A stretch of DNA of 64,000 bases, from positions 56,969,689 through 57,033,688 of the forward strand of contig OX411543.1 of the NCBI GenBank assembly GCA_948146395.1, in the 5' to 3' direction. Both the position numbers and the translations under genes were made by a program. Under the pieces are notes generated by a model. It did no database searches and was not told the DNA's origin. It saw nothing but the letters and a program-made list of their open reading frames with translations. The DNA comes from Fragum whitleyi (lineage: Eukaryota > Mollusca > Bivalvia > Cardiida > Cardiidae). Positions 10,110 to 22,091 of the stretch are shown here, in pieces (positions within the stretch are counted from its first letter, which is position 1; each line of letters starts with the position of its first letter).

Positions 10110-10546
10110 CAGTAAACAGCATCGTGAAATTGACAAGATGAATGATTTTGGAATGATTTTGGAATGAAATTGAATGAGTGTGTGGAGCGAGTTATGAGTG
10201 AAATTAATCGGAGGTAAACCAATATGGCTTATTTTGTTCTAGATGAACAAAATTAGCAATATTAATTACCTCCCTTTAATAAAACATAGGTCATTTTTTG
10301 TTTGAATGTCTTCATGTGCCAATTAGACATTAAAAATTGCACCCAGGCCAATAAAATCGTGGAATAATTAGATCGATTTGAATATAACGTTGAAAATCTT
10401 GGTTGATTTCGAAATGTTTTCATAAGATTTTTGAACGTCTTTGATCGATTTGAGTGAGTGTTTGGAGTGAATGATAAGAGCGCTGAGTGAGCGATTTAGA
10501 ATGGTTTTGATCGGAATGCTTGTCAATTTTATGATGTAACTAACTG
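10110..10546 (-). mobile_element. MITE family A, near-complete, reverse
   Basis: TA on both sides (10108-10109, 10547-10548). It starts CAGTAAACAGCATCGTG and ends ATGATGTAACTAACTG. A hairpin near 10208-10281 uses the TTTTGTTC/GAACAAAAT arms. The far arm shows GCGCTGAGTGAGCGATTTAG. Confidence 0.85.
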
Positions 10547-10928
10547 TACTTCAAAACAATTTGTCAACTTTCCAATGGTTATTTTCGTTTAAAGACACAA
10601 ATGCACCTTACTGACATCGTAATGACATTTTTAGGCTGTACGTTTGTAGTAACTACTATGTTTCAACCGCACTCTGTGTGATTTATATCAAAGTATTGTT
10701 AAGTTATTATAATAATGTTTCTGGAATTTGTCGTATTTCTTCTTTTATTAAATTCATTTCTATAATCTGCCAAGGACATGAAGTAAAGTATACATGTAGA
10801 TAATTACCTCCGTTTATTTTTTTCTTTTCACAGTATTTGAGTAACGTGGTATAAGACAGTACAATATTTCAATTGTGAGGAACCTAGGTAAACAGGGTCC
10901 GATTTATCTATCTTATTTTCACAACTTA

Positions 10929-11372
10929 AGTTAAAAACATCGTGAAATTAACACTGAGAGCGATCATAACCATTCAAATTCACTCAATCGGCGCTCCATT
11001 CATTCATTCCAATCACTCACTCAAACCATTCTAAATCGCTCAAACCCATTAGAAAAAATAGAACCAACAACGTCATTCAAAATAAATTTGGATAAAGAAA
11101 AATCGCGATTTCACTATCATAATTCAAATTGTAAGCGTCTTATAGGTTCTTGAATAAAAAGGCAGCTATCTATAGCAAACTAGTATGTGTGAATTTTTTT
11201 TATTAAAGGGAGGTAATTAATATCGCTAATTTTGTTCATCCTGAACAAAATTTGCGATATTGGATTAGCGCCCATTATAATCACTCAAAACTCGCTCCAC
11301 ACACTCATTCAATTTCATTTCAAAATCATTCCATAATCATTCACCTTGTCAATTTCACGATGTTGTTAACTG
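10929..11372 (+). mobile_element. MITE family A, near-complete
   Basis: Starts AGTTAAAAACATCGTG and ends CACGATGTTGTTAACTG before TA (11373-11374). Hairpin around 11203-11280. The CATTC/CATTT words at 11306, 11316, 11327 and 11338 keep the 10-11-11 spacing. Confidence 0.85.
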
Positions 11373-11583
11373 TATCCTCTTGAGTACAAACATTGAGAAG
11401 AAAATGTTTGTGATTTAATCAAAATATTTACGCATTTATACACAAGTTGCAAACAGATAATTTATGATGAAGCGTTGGAAAAAATAATCTGATACTTACT
11501 GTAAATCAGTTTTTATCGAGCGTTTTATATTATTTTATATAACTTATATTTGCAACTGATTAAAGACAGGAAACTAAGTATAT

Positions 11584-11828
11584 CAGGGCCCGAGGTTATA
11601 AAACTTTTCTCAGGCTCAATTAAGAATTTCTCAATTTTCAATTTGAGATTAAAGCCATAATTCTATATTTTTACTTATTTTAATGTATTAACATAAAAGA
11701 TGATACTAATAAGTTTTATAAATAACAACTTATTAATATCATCTTTTATTTTCATACATTTATTTCAATTTAAAATATGAGAAAATTGAGCCTGAGTCTG
11801 AGAAAAAGTTTTATAACCTCGGGCCCTG
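11584..11828. mobile_element. MITE family B, copy B2 (best-kept palindrome)
   Basis: Ends CAGGGCCCGAGGTTATAAAA and its mirror are nearly perfect. The centre pairs AAAGATGATACTAATAAG with TTATTAATATCATCTTTT. Length 245 bp. Confidence 0.85.
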
Positions 11829-11925
11829 AAGTCCCAATTGCGAGAATAAGTCGAGGTGAAATTTACCCGATTTATTAAACAGGTATTTTTCATTTCAACC
11901 GAATGAGTATGGATTCATTATATTT

Positions 11926-12163
11926 GAGCCTGTGCGTGACATTTACAACAATTTGAAAGGTTGCCGAGTTTCAAACATTGAGAGGCATAGACAGGCACAA
12001 ACTCTGAAAATAAAGTTACCTTATGGTTTACAGATACTTTGAGGCCTTATCTATCTACAAAGCGCATAGTGAAGACTCTGGTCAGACTGTGCGGATGCAC
12101 AGACTGGCCAGAGTCTTTGCTTTGCACATATTTGAAAGTGTTTGAAATCTCACGCACAGGCTC
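11926..12163. mobile_element. MITE family J, copy J1
   Basis: Inverted ends GAGCCTGTGCGTGACATTT and the complement of GAGCCTGTGCGTGAGATTT, about 238 bp. An off-centre hairpin at 12073-12115 pairs GACTCTGGTCAGACTGTGC with its mirror. The second copy is at 26153. Confidence 0.7.
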
Positions 12164-12169
12164 ATTTAT

Positions 12170-12845
12170 AAACGTATCCTATAGCTAAACATATTTTATT
12201 TGCATAAATTAATACAGGAAATATATAGTTTACAATTACTAATTGTTTCTATGTAAAAAGGACGAGAACGTAAGCAGAGCTTATATTGTTCTTCTCCTTT
12301 ATAAACTTCAAAAGAAGTAGGACATTTGAAAAAAAAATTATAAAGTGAGAAAATCTAGGAAAGATAATTCTTTTGATTAGAAGAAAATGCTTTTTAAGAT
12401 TAAAGAATTTGTAGGTGATTTTGGCGTAAGCCTGAATGTTAAGAACAGCAAACGGATTTAAAAAAATATTACAATTTGCAACTAGGTCTATATGCAGATA
12501 CACGAATTGCAAAAAACAAATGCAATTCAGTATTTCCAAGGAAAAACACTTAGAAAAAGAACTGCACTGGTTCCTCTTAGATATCCTAATCATACGTATC
12601 AAATGCAAGAAAGAAATTCAAAAGAACCATCGTTATCAAAAGGTTCCTCTCAAAGAAACTGCAATATTACACATACATAAAGAATGAATCTTGACAAGCA
12701 ATATCAGATATGCAGCTTTCATAACCATGATTTATAGCTGGTACAGATTTTTCGTTCTGATAAAGAATATTGAACTGAAGAGCCGTAAATCGTATAGGAT
12801 TACGCCGATCCTTTTTGTTCAAAAAACTACTTATTGGAATCCTGT
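12170..12845. other. No recognisable gene
   Basis: AT-rich DNA with overlapping short frames (up to 119 residues on the minus strand, 12249-12608, low-complexity Phe/Ile-rich). I regard them as chance. Confidence 0.4.
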
Positions 12846-13399
12846 GGCCCGTTTTACTAAACATCTTACGATCATTTTTTGCGTAAGTGAAAAATTAAAG
12901 CTGCTTCTACCGTGGTAACTATATATGGAATTCTGCCATACATCATCACATTGGAATCATCTGTAGAAGACGATTCCAATGAGATATTGCAAGACAAAAT
13001 CTAAAAATGAATGAAAAGACCAGGTACGATTTGTGATTTTGACTTACGATCAATTGTTCTCCTCGGTTTTGATGGGTTTATAGTTAAGCAAGACCAACAA
13101 TAATAAGTTATTTGTCATTTTTAGTTTGTCGGAAATTCAATGCTTCTGTTTATATAAAATTAATTTTGTTTCGTAATTACAGAAACTCTTCACCCTGTAA
13201 ATATTTGAAACGCCACTGAACACGATAGTTATTCACTTTTTTAACCACCTCTTTTGGTATAATTCAAAATATGGCATATAGTTGTTTCAAATGAAACGCG
13301 TTTGATTTTTCTCCAATTTTACGCTACAAAAATAACGTCAAATTACGTTACGCTTTATAGCCCCAGTTCGCTGCGACGTCTCTTAGTAAAACGGGCCCC
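12846..13399. mobile_element. MITE family G, copy G1 (longer, probably interrupted)
   Basis: Left end GGCCCGTTTTACTAAACATC. The right end is the complement of GGGGCCCGTTTTACTAAGAG. The core AAGACCAGGTACGATTTGTG is shared, inverted, with G2 at 51955. G1 is about 550 bp against 237 bp for G2, so foreign DNA probably sits around 13060-13350. Confidence 0.6.
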
Positions 13400-13456
13400 A
13401 GATACGCAGATTTCTTATTTTTCTCCCTCCACATCGGAAGTGACACACAAGTGCTA

Positions 13457-13625
13457 CAGGTCATAACATCGTGAAATTGATAATCATTACGATCAAAACC
13501 ATTCTTAACCGCTCGGTCAGCGTTCCGTTCCCTGCATTCGAGTCTCTCACTTCAATTACCCCAAAGCGCATCGAAATAGTTCAAAAACGCTTAGAAATTG
13601 TTGAAAACGATCAACATATGAAAGA
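13457..13625 (+). mobile_element. MITE family A, left-end fragment
   Basis: TA at 13455-13456, then CAGGTCATAACATCGTGAAA and ATCAAAACCATTCTTAACCG. The element breaks off before the hairpin. A B element lies about 70 bp further on. Confidence 0.6.
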
Positions 13626-13692
13626 TACTAACTAATTGAGACTGAACGTCTAAAATAGGGGTCAACATTGGCACAATTAGTATAAAGATTAC

Positions 13693-13947
13693 CAGGACCA
13701 AAGATTATAAAACTTTTCATATTCTCAAATATTCTCTAACTCAAATATTTCTCAAATTTAAACTTGAGATTTAGGCTTTAATTATTTATTTATACGATAT
13801 TAATTGTATGAACATTAGATAAAGCATTAATAACTTGTTATCTTTACCAACATATTTATGTTATCCTTTATGATCAAACAATAATTTGAATTCTTAATTT
13901 GACAAAACTCTCAGTTGAGTATGGGAAAACTTTTATAAGCTTGGGCA
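13693..13947. mobile_element. MITE family B, copy B3 (diverged)
   Basis: Ends ATTATAAAACTTTTCATATT and AAAACTTTTATAAGCTTGGG. The central fold is weaker than in B1 or B2. Confidence 0.7.
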
Positions 13948-14395
13948 CAGATTTCAGATCAGGTATTAATTCAAGGATCACCGGTTTACAAAGAAAAATT
14001 GCAATACTACCAAACACAAGTTTATCTGACGCACACGTAATTCTGTTTTCACTGCCTTTAATCAAGAACAAAGCGGACAATCAAATAGTTGGCGACATTA
14101 TTTTCATTTTTCTTATAGAAACTACACTTAGGAATTGACTGTTTAATGAGGAGAGATATTGCTATCGTTTATGTAGTCGTGCAGTACACATGTCATAAGA
14201 ATTGAGTCATTTGACGTGAATTACATTCCATCATGCAACTAACTCAATAAATGCTTTCAATAAGAATCTTTGTAATATTTCAGTCAACTCTCAAGTCCGA
14301 TACACGGGGATGAAAACAATGAAAGATTCATGCAGATAAAATCATCTTATTGAAGATTTACATACAGCTTTACTAACAGTGAATTTTGTTATATT

Positions 14396-14602
14396 ATCCG
14401 TGGTCTAGAGGTAGAGAACGGCCTCTTGTCCTAAAGGTCATGAGTTCGATTCCCGGAAGTGGCTATCCATCTTGAATCTTCCATTGGCCCACGCATTCGG
14501 CGGGAGTACTGGTGTATTTTCCGGGAAGCAGAATCGATAGGGATTAATGTAAGTTGTTTTGAACTTGTTTCCCAAGCGTTGTAAAATAAATAGGTTTAAA
14601 CC
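14396..14602 (+). mobile_element. tRNA-derived SINE, second type
   Basis: The head has an A-box-like TGGTCTAGAGGTAGAGAACG (14401) and the B-box GAGTTCGATTCCC. The acceptor stem is degenerate. The body carries ATTCGGCGGGAGTACTGG and ends TGTAAAATAAATAGG. The body differs from the Nin-DC-like SINEs. Confidence 0.65.
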
Positions 14603-14823
14603 AATTACAGACTCATGACATGTACTACTAGGGACATGGTCCTATGAGATTCGGTGTTTTTCTGGAACCGTCCTTGAACAAAGCATGATGCATAACTGGC
14701 CAATGAAAGTTCTATTTGACCCTTTTTGTTGAAATTTGGTTTCCAAAACAACCTATATAGGGGTGTCTGACATTAAATTGTACTAGTCTTATCTGTTGAG
14801 TCGATAAGTCGATGGTTTAGCGC

Positions 14824-14872
14824 AAAACAGTTGTAGCTGCCTATATGCTTATAGGCAGTTACAACTGTTTTT
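14824..14872. repeat. Perfect-type palindrome K1
   Basis: AAAACAGTTGTAGCTGCCTA pairs with the mirrored arm around a short loop (ATGC). About 20 bp per arm, so it is a strong hairpin. No flanking element is recognised. Confidence 0.7.
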
Positions 14873-15245
14873 CACCAAGTCAATACATGGATGAGTAGGA
14901 TTCTCAAAAAAAACCTTTGTAATGTTGAGCGTCAATGATTGACTTCAGAAATTGCATATTTCCGAACATTAATAAAGCATCTGTTTAATTTGTGACTTTT
15001 GAATCTTATGATTAATGTCAACCTACCGCTGGTTTGAATCTGTATTAAATTTCATAGTTCGGTATTATCTTTTGAAATATTTGGACACACGGAAAGAGAA
15101 AAATAGAACTATACGCAAGCTGCGACTGCATTTTCCTATTCCCCTTAAAGTAATTCAAATTTTCGTCTTCTTCAATTGAACAATAGTTCTAAATCTGGTA
15201 TTCAACAGTGACAAAAAAAAAAAAAATTGGAGAACTAGAGCCTTG

Positions 15246-15684
15246 TGAAGTTAGCAACCTCGTGAAACCGACGAGCTGTATGATATTGTAATAGATTCGG
15301 AATGAAATTGAACGAGTGGAAAGAGTGAACTTTGAATGAAATTAACGGAAGGTAATCCAATATTGCTAATTTTGTTCAAGATAAACAAAATTAGCGAAAT
15401 CTGTTACCCCCCTTAAATAAAATATGCATGCAAGTTCTAACAAAAGCTTTCTATGACTTCAAGAATCCACCATACGCCTACAGAATTTAATAGAGTCAGT
15501 GAAATCGTGGATGTTTTCTAGCGATTTTCTTCTTGAATGTACTTATTGTTCTTATCATTTTAGTGAATTTGGAGCTTTTTCGAATGGCTTGAGTGAATGT
15601 TTTGAATGCATGTATGGAGCGCTGAGTGAGCGATTTTGAATGGTTTGATCGGAATGACAGTCAATTTAACTATGTTTTTAAATG
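15246..15684 (-). mobile_element. MITE family A, reverse
   Basis: Begins AGTTAGCAACCTCGTGAAA, has a hairpin near 15347-15418 (ATTGCTAATTTTGTTC arm), the GCGCTGAGTGAGCGATTTTG arm, and ends before TA at 15685-15686. Confidence 0.7.
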
Positions 15685-15733
15685 TACATATATCACAAAT
15701 GCATTTAGATAAGAACCGGTCCGTTTATAACAA

Positions 15734-16160
15734 CAGTTAGTAACCAATGTGAAATTGACACATTACCCGATCAAAATCATTCAAGATCACTAACTCAGTG
15801 CCCATTTTCACGATTCAAAACTCCCGCTCCAACCACTCAAATAACGCTTCAAAATCGTTCGGAAATGCGTCGAAATTGTTCAAAACGCTCAATACTTTCA
15901 TTTAAATCCCTCTAATTATTTTTTTGTTTATATAAGCTGCTTCTGACTTTAAATAGTCTGATTTTTTCGCTAAGACAGACAGTCAAAATCTTTCGTAGGG
16001 TGAAAAGTATTGCTAATTTCGACCGAATCGTACGAAATTAGTCTTCATGTATTACATCCCCTTAATTTTCATACGGAACTTTCTCCTGCCACTCATTCAA
16101 CTTTATTTCGAAATCATTCTCAAATAATTAACCTTGTCAATTTTACGATATTATTAATTG
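15734..16160 (+). mobile_element. MITE family A, subfamily A2
   Basis: Starts CAGTTAGTAACCAATGTG and ends TTTTACGATATTATTAATTG before TA. The middle has a decayed hairpin (TATTGCTAATTTCGACCG; TACGAAATTAGTC). It lies about 50 bp from the reverse A copy. Confidence 0.7.
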
Positions 16161-16194
16161 TAAAGGATATATAATCCCGAACTAGTAATCTTTC

Positions 16195-16480
16195 CCGTAT
16201 TTCTAAAAGTATAATGCCTTTTCCAAAACGTACAAATGTAATACATACTTTGTGTTTTGTATTTAAAAAAATATCTAACAAGGTTGGGAGAATTGATAAT
16301 TGTCGAGGCTCTGCCGAGACAATAATCAATTCTCACATTCGAGTTAGACATTTTTTCATTCAATACCCTAAGTATGTATTATATTTATCTTTTAACCTCT
16401 ATTTGTCATGTTTTTGTCGATTATATCATTGTTCTAAAAACAACAATGTGATATCATAAGAAATATCATACGGGATGTTA
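16195..16480. repeat. Compound foldback region
   Basis: The central hairpin 16290-16338 pairs GAGAATTGATAATTGTC with its mirror. The pairing extends outward: AATACATACTTTGTGTTTTG resembles the complement of the sequence at 16340-16385. A second small hairpin at 16428-16452 pairs ATCATTGTT with AACAATGTGAT. Probably a decayed palindromic MITE. No second copy was found here. Confidence 0.5.
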
Positions 16481-16949
16481 TCACACAGATATTTGCATAG
16501 TTATTAGATAAATGATGCGTTTTCTATGTGGAAAGGGGGTCCTGAAAGCCTTTTGGTTCTGTATGTATTATGTCCTTTTTACTCCAAACAATTGATCTTC
16601 GCTACACCCAGACCAATCGAACACGATTAAAAAAGCCAATATTGTATAGAGTTCGCGGCGAAAAGGCTATTCAAAGCAATCCCAAATTGGTTTATTGAAA
16701 TGCGAGGAAACGACACGAGCGTTGTACTATTATTCTTATTTACTTTTGGTTATCCCTATGGACCACGCTATTCTTATATACAGCGGTTTTAATTGTAAAT
16801 AAAACCAGCACAATTTGATGTACATGTTTGAGTGGGTGATCAAAGGTACATTTTGTTAAACACTGTTCAGTCAAAATTGAACTTAAGCTATTACGCCCAT
16901 ACATGGCATGGTCATGAGTTACGAAGGCATTATTTTGGTTTTAACAAAC

Positions 16950-17052
16950 AAAGAAAAAAAACAACCAGCCAAACAAACAACAACAAACAACAAACAAACA
17001 AACAAACAAAACAAGAAATAAACAAACAAACAAACAAACAACAACAACAAAA
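16950..17052 (+). repeat. CAAA-type simple repeat
   Basis: Runs of AAAC/CAAC. A 113-residue open frame at 16832-17173 is an artefact of this low-complexity tract. Confidence 0.9.
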
Positions 17053-17458
17053 AAAGCCAAACACACACACTAAAAAATCGTTCATGTATAATTGTGAAAT
17101 AGTAAGTTTATCAATTCATACCGTTGCGATAAGAACACGGGTCGAATTATCTTACAAACAAAACAACAACTAAAATAACGCTTCACTTCAATTTTTAGAC
17201 ATAACTCGCATATTTTTCTTTTACATATAACTCCTCCTACATCAGACTTAATTCATTGACACATCAACGCGAAAATGACTTCATAAATAGATCCATAATG
17301 TAGATAACATATCGTAAACAAGTAATTGACTATAGTAATAATTGTTGAATGATTTCGAAATGAAATTTGGCGGGTATGATAAAGAATTCAAATCAGGGTA
17401 GTATGATATTGGAAATTTCTTCCAACTTGACGTATAAAAATCAATATTTTAGTATAGG

Positions 17459-17840
17459 TGTGATGATTTTGGAAAGAAATTAAATGAGTGCGTGGAGCGA
17501 GTTTTGCGTGAATTTAAGGAGGTAATCCATTATCGCAGATTTTGTTCAGGATGAAGAAAATTAGCGATATTGATTACCCCCTTCAATGAAATATGCATAC
17601 AAGTTCTTTAGATAGCTAACTATTTCTTCAAAAACGTATTAGACGCCTACAATTTGAATTATCTCAGTGAAATCGCGATTTTCCTCCATCCAAATTTATT
17701 TTGAATGACGTTGTTGATTCTATATTTTTCAATGGGTTCAAACGATTTTGAATTGTTTGAGTAAGAGTTTCGAATGAATGAATGGAGCGCTGAGTGAGCG
17801 ATTTAGAATGGTTTTGATTGAGACGAATGTCAACTAACTG
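17459..17840 (-). mobile_element. MITE family A, reverse
   Basis: Missing the first terminal repeat. Hairpin around 17514-17585, GCGCTGAGTGAGCGATTTAG, then a right end shortened to CAACTAACTG before TA. A further small fragment of the same type lies at 17342-17390. Confidence 0.65.
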
Positions 17841-18123
17841 TACGTATTATTTCCTTTCAATCGCATATATTGTAAAGAAAAGAACTCTATTTGAAAGATA
17901 CAATCTCTTGAGGACACAAATTCAAGAAATTCCATCGAAAATACCATAATTTCGCAGAAAATGAATAGTTGGTTAACATCAACGAATGTCAAAGACTCAT
18001 CCCTATGGAGATCATTGTTTATAAATGCCTGTAGACTTTCGGAAAGTTTTCTAGGTTAGATATAACGAAGTTGTCTGGACGTAAAAAAAAAACTATAAAC
18101 CCTCTATATATTAACATACCATA

Positions 18124-18450
18124 CAGTTAATAATTTCGTTTTAATCGACAAAGTGAATAATAGTGAAATCATTTATTAATGAAATTTAATTAAAATGATG
18201 AACGGGTTTTAAATGAAATTAATTCGATGAAATATGGTAAAGATAGTTTCGTTCAAAATTTTTGAAATAATCGATTTTCTATGAATAGATCACTTACAAA
18301 AAATTCTACAATGATTTGGTCGACATGAAAGAAATTGTCGCGATTGTCGCGATTTCAACGACATAATTGGCTATGAATTCGTCTGATTAATTCTTGAAAA
18401 AATGGGAAACTTTTAATGTAACTTGTATGCATTATTTATTAAATGGACAA
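18124..18450. mobile_element. MITE family A, rearranged copy
   Basis: Starts CAGTTAATAATTTCG after TA, but the later part (ATTGTCGCGATTTCAACGAC, AACTTGTATGCATTATTTAT) reads in the opposite orientation. It looks like a chimaera of two A halves. Confidence 0.45.
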
Positions 18451-18632
18451 ATTAGACGGGACGAAAGGGTTTCGAACTTATTTTTCCTCTAAATACACCG
18501 TCAAGATTTGAAAAAAAAATGACAATAAACCTTTATTCTTACAACTTATGGTTGATTGACCTAAAATAGTTTGCAAAATGCGTATGTCACTTTTATGTAT
18601 TCCCATTCCTTTTTACAAGCCATTTTGAAGAA

Positions 18633-18843
<211 letters not shown>

Positions 18844-18949
18844 AGATATATATACATATATAGGAGGGATAATATTCTAACTTAATCATTGGCTAACAAT
18901 ATAATGTTATTGAGACTATAGAGTTGAGTTTTACTTTGTTCAACTTATA

Positions 18950-19324
18950 CAGTTAAAATATATTGGGGAATTGACACCCATTCCGATCAAAATCGTTTAT
19001 TAATCATTCACTCAGCGCTCCATTGATTCATTCCATCTCTCACTCACATCTATATCATTGGTAAACATTTCGAAACGTTCAAGACGATCAAAATTTAATT
19101 CAAATAGAATAAATTATTCTACGATACTATTGGCTTGTGTGAAATTTATATTGTATGATTGGTCAGAAGACACACACAGAGAAATGTACGTATATTTTAT
19201 TAAAGGAAGGTAATAAATATATAGCTTATTTTGTTCAAGATGAAGGCTCCATAAACTCATTCAATTTCACTCCAAAATCATTCCCAAATCATTCACCTTG
19301 TCAATTTCACGATGTTGTTTACTG
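18950..19324 (+). mobile_element. MITE family A, subfamily A2
   Basis: TA at 18948-18949 and 19325-19326. Starts CAGTTAAAATATATTGG, then CACTCAGCGCTCCATTGATT. The hairpin right arm is lost after TTTTGTTCAAGATGAA. Ends TTCACGATGTTGTTTACTG. Confidence 0.75.
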
Positions 19325-19610
19325 TAGGAGAAGCTCTTGATAGAAGACATTCTATAGTCTTACGAATTATAAAAGTAAGACGTGAATTACTGACAGATTT
19401 ATTACATTTTATGGGTTTATGCCGACTATTTCGGAATGACAAAGGACACTGTTCCCGTGAGAGTTTCCGTTCTTTCCTTATTGGCGACGTATATATTGTA
19501 AGGATGTGACACGTGCCTCTAGTCAATATCACACTTGCTTGAAAGGCGTTGAACTGTCAAAATCTTTAATACCAGGAGGGAATTCCATTTAAACTTCCTG
19601 GACGAATATA

Positions 19611-20031
19611 GTTTGTAACATCGTGAAATTGACACTCATCGCGCTCGATTAAAAACCATTCGCTCAGCGCTCCATTCCTTCAATCCAAACACTCAGTCAA
19701 ACCATTAAAAAACGCTCTGAATCGTTCAACAAAGCTTATAAATCGCTCATAACGGTCAACATTTCAATCAAATTGATAAAAAATTAACACTGTTTCAGGG
19801 GCTGGTCTGTTTTTTTAGATAGACTATGAAGACACTCACACACAAAAGTACGTAGACTTTTTATAAAGGGTTGTAAAATATATCGTTTCTTTCGTCAACT
19901 TGGACGAAATTAGCGATATTGGATTACCTTCCTTTCATTCCATTCACAGCTCTCTTCTCTTACGCATTCCATTTCATTCGGAAATCATTCCAAAAGCATT
20001 CACCTTGTCAATTTCACGATGTTGTTAGCTG
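19611..20031 (+). mobile_element. MITE family A, subfamily A2, near-complete
   Basis: TA at 19609-19610, start GTTTGTAACATCGTGAAAT, end CACGATGTTGTTAGCTG before TA. Hairpin near 19862-19935. The CATTC words in the right arm keep the 10-11-11 spacing. Confidence 0.8.
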
Positions 20032-20033
20032 TA

Positions 20034-20734
20034 TATAGAGGATTTTTGAAAGAGTGATCATAAAGTTGAAAAATTATTAAACTGATCTTCAATGAACAAA
20101 TGTATGTTCGTAACAAAACGAGGCTTTTAATCTGTGTTATATTTCATGTGAGAGGCAACTTAAGAGTATTCAAGGAAATCAAACCACTTGGGATAGAAGT
20201 GTCTGTTTAACATCGTAGCATTATTTTATATAGAAGCTTGCCTCTCTTTACTAGTATTCTGACGAAATGGAATCAGAAAATGCAATACTACAATGCATTC
20301 TGCGTTATTAATGAACTGGCAGGGCGGGGCTTAGCCGTGACGTTAATTGGCGAGTTAACTTTCAATATTGGGTTCATTGAATAGTGAGTCGGCAATAATC
20401 GTGAACGCATGCAAATAACTGTATCCTAAAACCTAGAGGGTTCACGTGCTTAGAGAGAGAGTGAACACATTTCATCGTTTGGTTACCAAAGCCTCGATAA
20501 AGCTGAAGTTACGAGGATTTGGTTACCAATCTACGATTAAAGGTCTCTAGTTATTTATGTCCTCTCTTTAGAAGTAAGTTATTTTAAATAAAAGCTGATT
20601 TACCTTAACCTTAAATGCAATGACCCGTTACTTAGCCTCCCCCCCCCCCTGCCATGGCATTGATTATGGATTATACTTGAATATTACCCGGCGAAAAGGC
20701 TACATCGAACAAAATACTTTCCATACAAGAATAG
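20034..20734. other. No recognisable feature
   Basis: AT-rich DNA with a short poly-C run near 20640. No repeat family or gene is seen. Confidence 0.4.
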
Positions 20735-20864
20735 CCCTGCGCTCAGGATGAAAACGTTAGCGATGCGCTTTCGAAATGATACCTCGCTTTGCACGTATGT
20801 GCACGTGCAAAGCGGGGTGTCATCTCAAAGCGCTCGCCAAACGCTTTTACATTCTGAACACAGG
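20735..20864. mobile_element. Palindromic MITE family C, copy C1
   Basis: Starts CCCTGCGCTCAGGATGA. The centre CGCTTTGCACGTATGTGC pairs with GCACGTGCAAAGCGGGG. The right end is decayed (ATTCTGAACACAGG). About 130 bp. The same palindrome recurs at 23193, 28870, 41410, 47063, 62063 and 63388. Confidence 0.75.
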
Positions 20865-20959
20865 TCTAATAGTTACATGTACAAGCAGAGTCGGAAGCTT
20901 AAAACTGTATATAACACCTTTTGCAACGATAGATAAAACATACTCTCAAACCATTTGTT

Positions 20960-21240
20960 TTTGTTTGTTTGTTTGAATGGGTTCTTCGCCGCTTTCAACA
21001 ATTTCGCAGTTATATCGCGGCGGCCGGAGCACCTAACAATGGATTCCTGGTATTTCCCTCACCTGAACTACCATTACACCCTTTCCTAGCATCCGACTGC
21101 TATCTCACATAGGTTTACGGTTATCTACCTATTGGTGAGAGACAAACGTCGGAAAGGATATTTGCCGCCACCGGGGATCGAACCCACGACTTCAAGATTG
21201 GAAGCCTTATGCCTAACCAACTGCGCTATGGTGGCGGCTT
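20960..21240 (-). mobile_element. tRNA-derived SINE, Nin-DC-like, nearly intact
   Basis: Minus-strand head at 21168-21240. GCCGCCA pairs with TGGCGGC. The A-box-like TAGCGCAGTTGGTTAGG and B-box GGGTTCGATCC are clean. The body has the ATAGGTAGATAACCGTAAAC region, CCGCCGCGATATAACTG and the 3' GCGGCGAAGAACCC, followed by CAAA repeats. It is about 360 bp from a second copy in the opposite orientation. Confidence 0.8.
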
Positions 21241-21599
21241 TCAAGCCATTTGATCTTTATTTCAGTTTGAGAAATAAACAGGATGATGTTGATTTATTCA
21301 TAATGGAAAAATACAATTTTTTATCCTGAAATGAATGATATATAGCTTTCATTCAAATATTTTCATTTAAATAACATGTACTATTTCCCCCTTGCTTTCC
21401 CTTTGTTTTGATGAAATAAGTATTTATATGTTAATGGAAGATAGAAAAAATAGCACACTCCGAACGAATCTGTAAAGGCCTAGGTGGTCTAGATATTAAA
21501 ATATTCCTCGCCTCATTCTTAGCATTCAAAATACGCATTCGAATTATTCAAAACGCCTTTGAATGGGAAAATACGCTCTGTGTCTTCATTGAAATTTAG

Positions 21600-21885
21600 C
21601 CGCCGTCATAGCGCAGTTGGTAGCGCTCCGGACTGTCAAACTAGAGGTCCCGGGTTGGATCCCCGACGGCGGCACTCATTCTTTCCGACTATTTGTCTCT
21701 CACCAATGGGTTTATAATCGTAGACCTATGTGAGATAGCAGCCGCAGGCTAGGAAAAGATGTGGTGGTTGTACTGGTGAGAGAAATACCAGGGAAACCAT
21801 TGTTAGGTGCACCAGCCGCCGCGATATAACTGAAAATTGTTGAAAGCGGCGTTAAACTCCATTCAATCAATCAATGGTTAAAATT
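21600..21885 (+). mobile_element. tRNA-derived SINE, Nin-DC-like, intact
   Basis: The head at 21601-21675 pairs GCCGCCG with CGGCGGC, has TAGCGCAGTTGGTAGCGC (A-box region) and a slightly changed B-box (GGGTTGGATCC). The triplet GTC in CTGTCAA would suggest an Asp-like origin, with low certainty. The 3' end is AAAGCGGCGTTAAACTCC with CAAT repeats. Confidence 0.85.
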
Positions 21886-22091
21886 CCCATTCCATGATGC
21901 CATTACATGTAGCTGACGTGAATTCGAAAATGTTTGACTGTTACGAATACCAAAATCATTTCAAAACTACATTCACTTTGTCGAATTCAAGAGCTTCTCA
22001 AGTGTACTTACATGAATTTGATCTTACTTAAAGTCATTTTTGGTTTTTGGTGGTCAAACATGAACATGTATGTACTGGTATGCGTCATATA

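Noticed and set aside
12249..12608. 119-residue minus-strand frame
   Set aside because: Phe/Ile/Leu-rich translation of AT-rich DNA with an overlapping open frame on the other strand. No domain is recognised.
16832..17173. 113-residue Gln/Asn/Thr/Lys-rich frame
   Set aside because: Low-complexity translation of the CAAA repeat.
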